Shown one piece after another: positions 27,401 through 27,539 of a stretch of DNA of 27,539 nucleotides. Every line of letters begins with the position of its first letter. Positions within the stretch are counted from its first letter, which is position 1. The notes under the pieces are model-generated. The model searched no databases. It was not told the DNA's origin and saw only the letters and a program-made list of their open reading frames with translations. The stretch comes from an uncultured Bryobacterales bacterium (lineage in GTDB: Bacteria; Acidobacteriota; Terriglobia; Bryobacterales; Bryobacteraceae). The position numbers and the translations under genes are program-made. Location: the NCBI GenBank assembly GCA_937959285.1, contig CALGAR010000066.1:1-27539 (forward strand), in the 5' to 3' direction.

Positions 27401-27539
27401 TACCCATAACTTCCAGCTCAACTACATCTACTCGCTGCCGAAGCTTTCCAAGGTGGTGAACAACGCGGTCGTCAAGGCGATCTTTGACAATTGGGACGTC
27501 TCCGGAATCACCACGTTCCTGAGCGGCGCTCCAAGCGGC
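24477..27539 (+). CDS. Oar-like TonB-dependent receptor with N-terminal Cna-B-type domain (3' end outside window)
   Basis: The frame from ATG 24477 is open for 1021 codons to the window edge. The N-terminus has a long, basic n-region, then a hydrophobic segment (about 26-37) ending near TTWGQG, so export is likely. A carboxypeptidase-regulatory/Cna-B-like domain follows at about 44-135 (GQISGTVQDPSGSAIAGADL ... DGTFVFTQLLPGRYQLVVTA). The plug domain starts near 150, with the landmarks GLVRLLPGVVD, INGNRAGTINLTLDGI and YQAEYGRSSGGTINTIIKGG. The rest is beta-barrel with FFFWSQEFLPRKRPTN and DTWKVTRRFTIDAGVRFYY, as in acidobacterial and myxobacterial Oar-like receptors. GGGGG before the ATG is the ribosome site. 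Divergence from the DUF1080/Gfo operon suggests that it imports the operon's substrate. No SusD-like gene is visible. Confidence 0.93.
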   Translation, partial: MRLFRWMRFRFSWNFVRTCDLAYTLTAVVLFGVPVTTWGQGLTGQISGTVQDPSGSAIAGADLVLSNLGTTQMRQGKTAADGTFVFTQLLPGRYQLVVTAEGFQKYEQKVIDLTATERVVIPPITLRLGEMTQTVSVEAEAARLQTQSAERSGLISTRQMQDLAMKGRDYLGLVRLLPGVVDTANREAPGWNNLGGISINGNRAGTINLTLDGISSLDTGSMGGPYLAPSIDAVAEVKVLLTNYQAEYGRSSGGTINTIIKGGTKEFHGGAYYFLRNEALNANEFFRNRDDLPRPHYRFNYPGYFLGGPVIIPGTGINKSREKLFFFWSQEFLPRKRPTNLARRTFPTAAERMGDFSDTRDQNGALIQILDPFNNKIPFPGNRIPANRINPQGQKLLEVFPLPGAWDPSRTFNSVFQSTVDQPRREEILRVDYNISPRTTFYARGIQNYEAFKGEFDFVLASSSWPQLPINYQIHSRGLVSTLIHTFSPTRINEFTFGVNRALQTVDPLTEEGLRRNQRSAVGLNLPQFFPQANPFDLIPNANFGGIPNAGVLNIEQRFPFFGTNNIWNWSDNLSQIFGSHNTKIGIYIERTTRNAQRATAFNGTFNFNRNPNNPMDTNYAYANALLGTFDSYVEANGHPAAHARYTNVEWFAQDTWKVTRRFTIDAGVRFYYIQPTYSAGDNLAAFDASLYDPSQQPLLVQPYRETPDGPRVGRDPVTGQILPAATIGTFAAGRGTPYQGMAVYKEQAMVTPSIQIGPRFGFAWDVFGNAKTAVRGGFGIFFDRFNDDQILQLVESPPNVITSTAFNTTITDLLSTPLRQSPAGVFAVQRAYDPPTVYNWSFGIQQNIGFGMVLDVAYVGNVGRHLLHRRSLNAIPYGTRFLASSKDPTTGNPLPDNFLRPYQGYADIQYLEFASTSNYHSLQTQLNKRFSNNFTFGITYTWSKAMNLVNGNNDAVNPFLDFRMRNYGRADIDRTHNFQLNYIYSLPKLSKVVNNAVVKAIFDNWDVSGITTFLSGAPSG

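Overview
The window looks like a chromosomal stretch of an Acidobacteriota genome, probably Solibacter/Bryobacter-like. This is inferred from gene content, not from a database search. The indicators are an 800-residue double-FtsX orphan permease of the type abundant in that phylum, a large Oar-like TonB-dependent receptor with an N-terminal Cna-B-type domain, clustered DUF1080 / sugar-isomerase-like TIM-barrel / Gfo-Idh-MocA genes, an imuA-imuB pair, and high-GC codon use. No insertion sequence, integrase, phage gene, CRISPR array, rRNA or tRNA was recognised. The window cuts a gene at each end.

Layout: (1) 1-795, the tail of an unknown gene followed by a PIG-L/LmbE zinc deacetylase, both +. 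(2) 819-2739, imuB and imuA on -, the accessory genes of an error-prone translesion mutasome. No dnaE2 is alongside them. (3) 2818-7902, two tandem MacB/FtsX-type permeases (-) and a divergent double permease (+). No ATP-binding subunit is present. (4) 7930-11367, full-length pyruvate carboxylase (-). (5) 11465-12479, an envelope lipoprotein with nine [ST]TN-type repeats behind an ECF-sigma-like promoter, closed by the terminator of the convergent pnp. (6) 12531-15200, the conserved rpsO-pnp pair (-) with a perfect 10-bp hairpin in the intergenic leader. (7) 15417-18965, a solitary ccmC, a class A beta-lactamase-fold hydrolase with an unusual omega loop, an aldo/keto reductase and a secreted propeller-like protein. 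(8) 19013-24218, a tight minus-strand operon: a Gfo/Idh relic, DUF1080, FG-GAP propeller, TIM barrel, Gfo/Idh, and a Tat-exported Gfo/Idh. (9) 24406-27539, a divergent TonB-dependent receptor running off the window.

The most interesting unit is regions 8 and 9 together. An outer-membrane receptor faces an operon that encodes two NAD(P)-type sugar oxidoreductases, a DUF1080 protein, a xylose-isomerase-like TIM barrel and a secreted seven-repeat propeller. This set fits oxidation-first (3-keto-sugar) glycoside cleavage. Two junctions are ATGA overlaps. The first gene of the ancestral operon survives only as a frameshifted C-terminal Gfo/Idh tail whose stop codon lies 2 nt before the DUF1080 start. 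Other points worth a second look are the Walker-A Lys-to-Arg change in ImuA, the beta-lactamase-like omega loop, the ECF-type promoter, and the GGAAA pentanucleotide repeat before the double permease.
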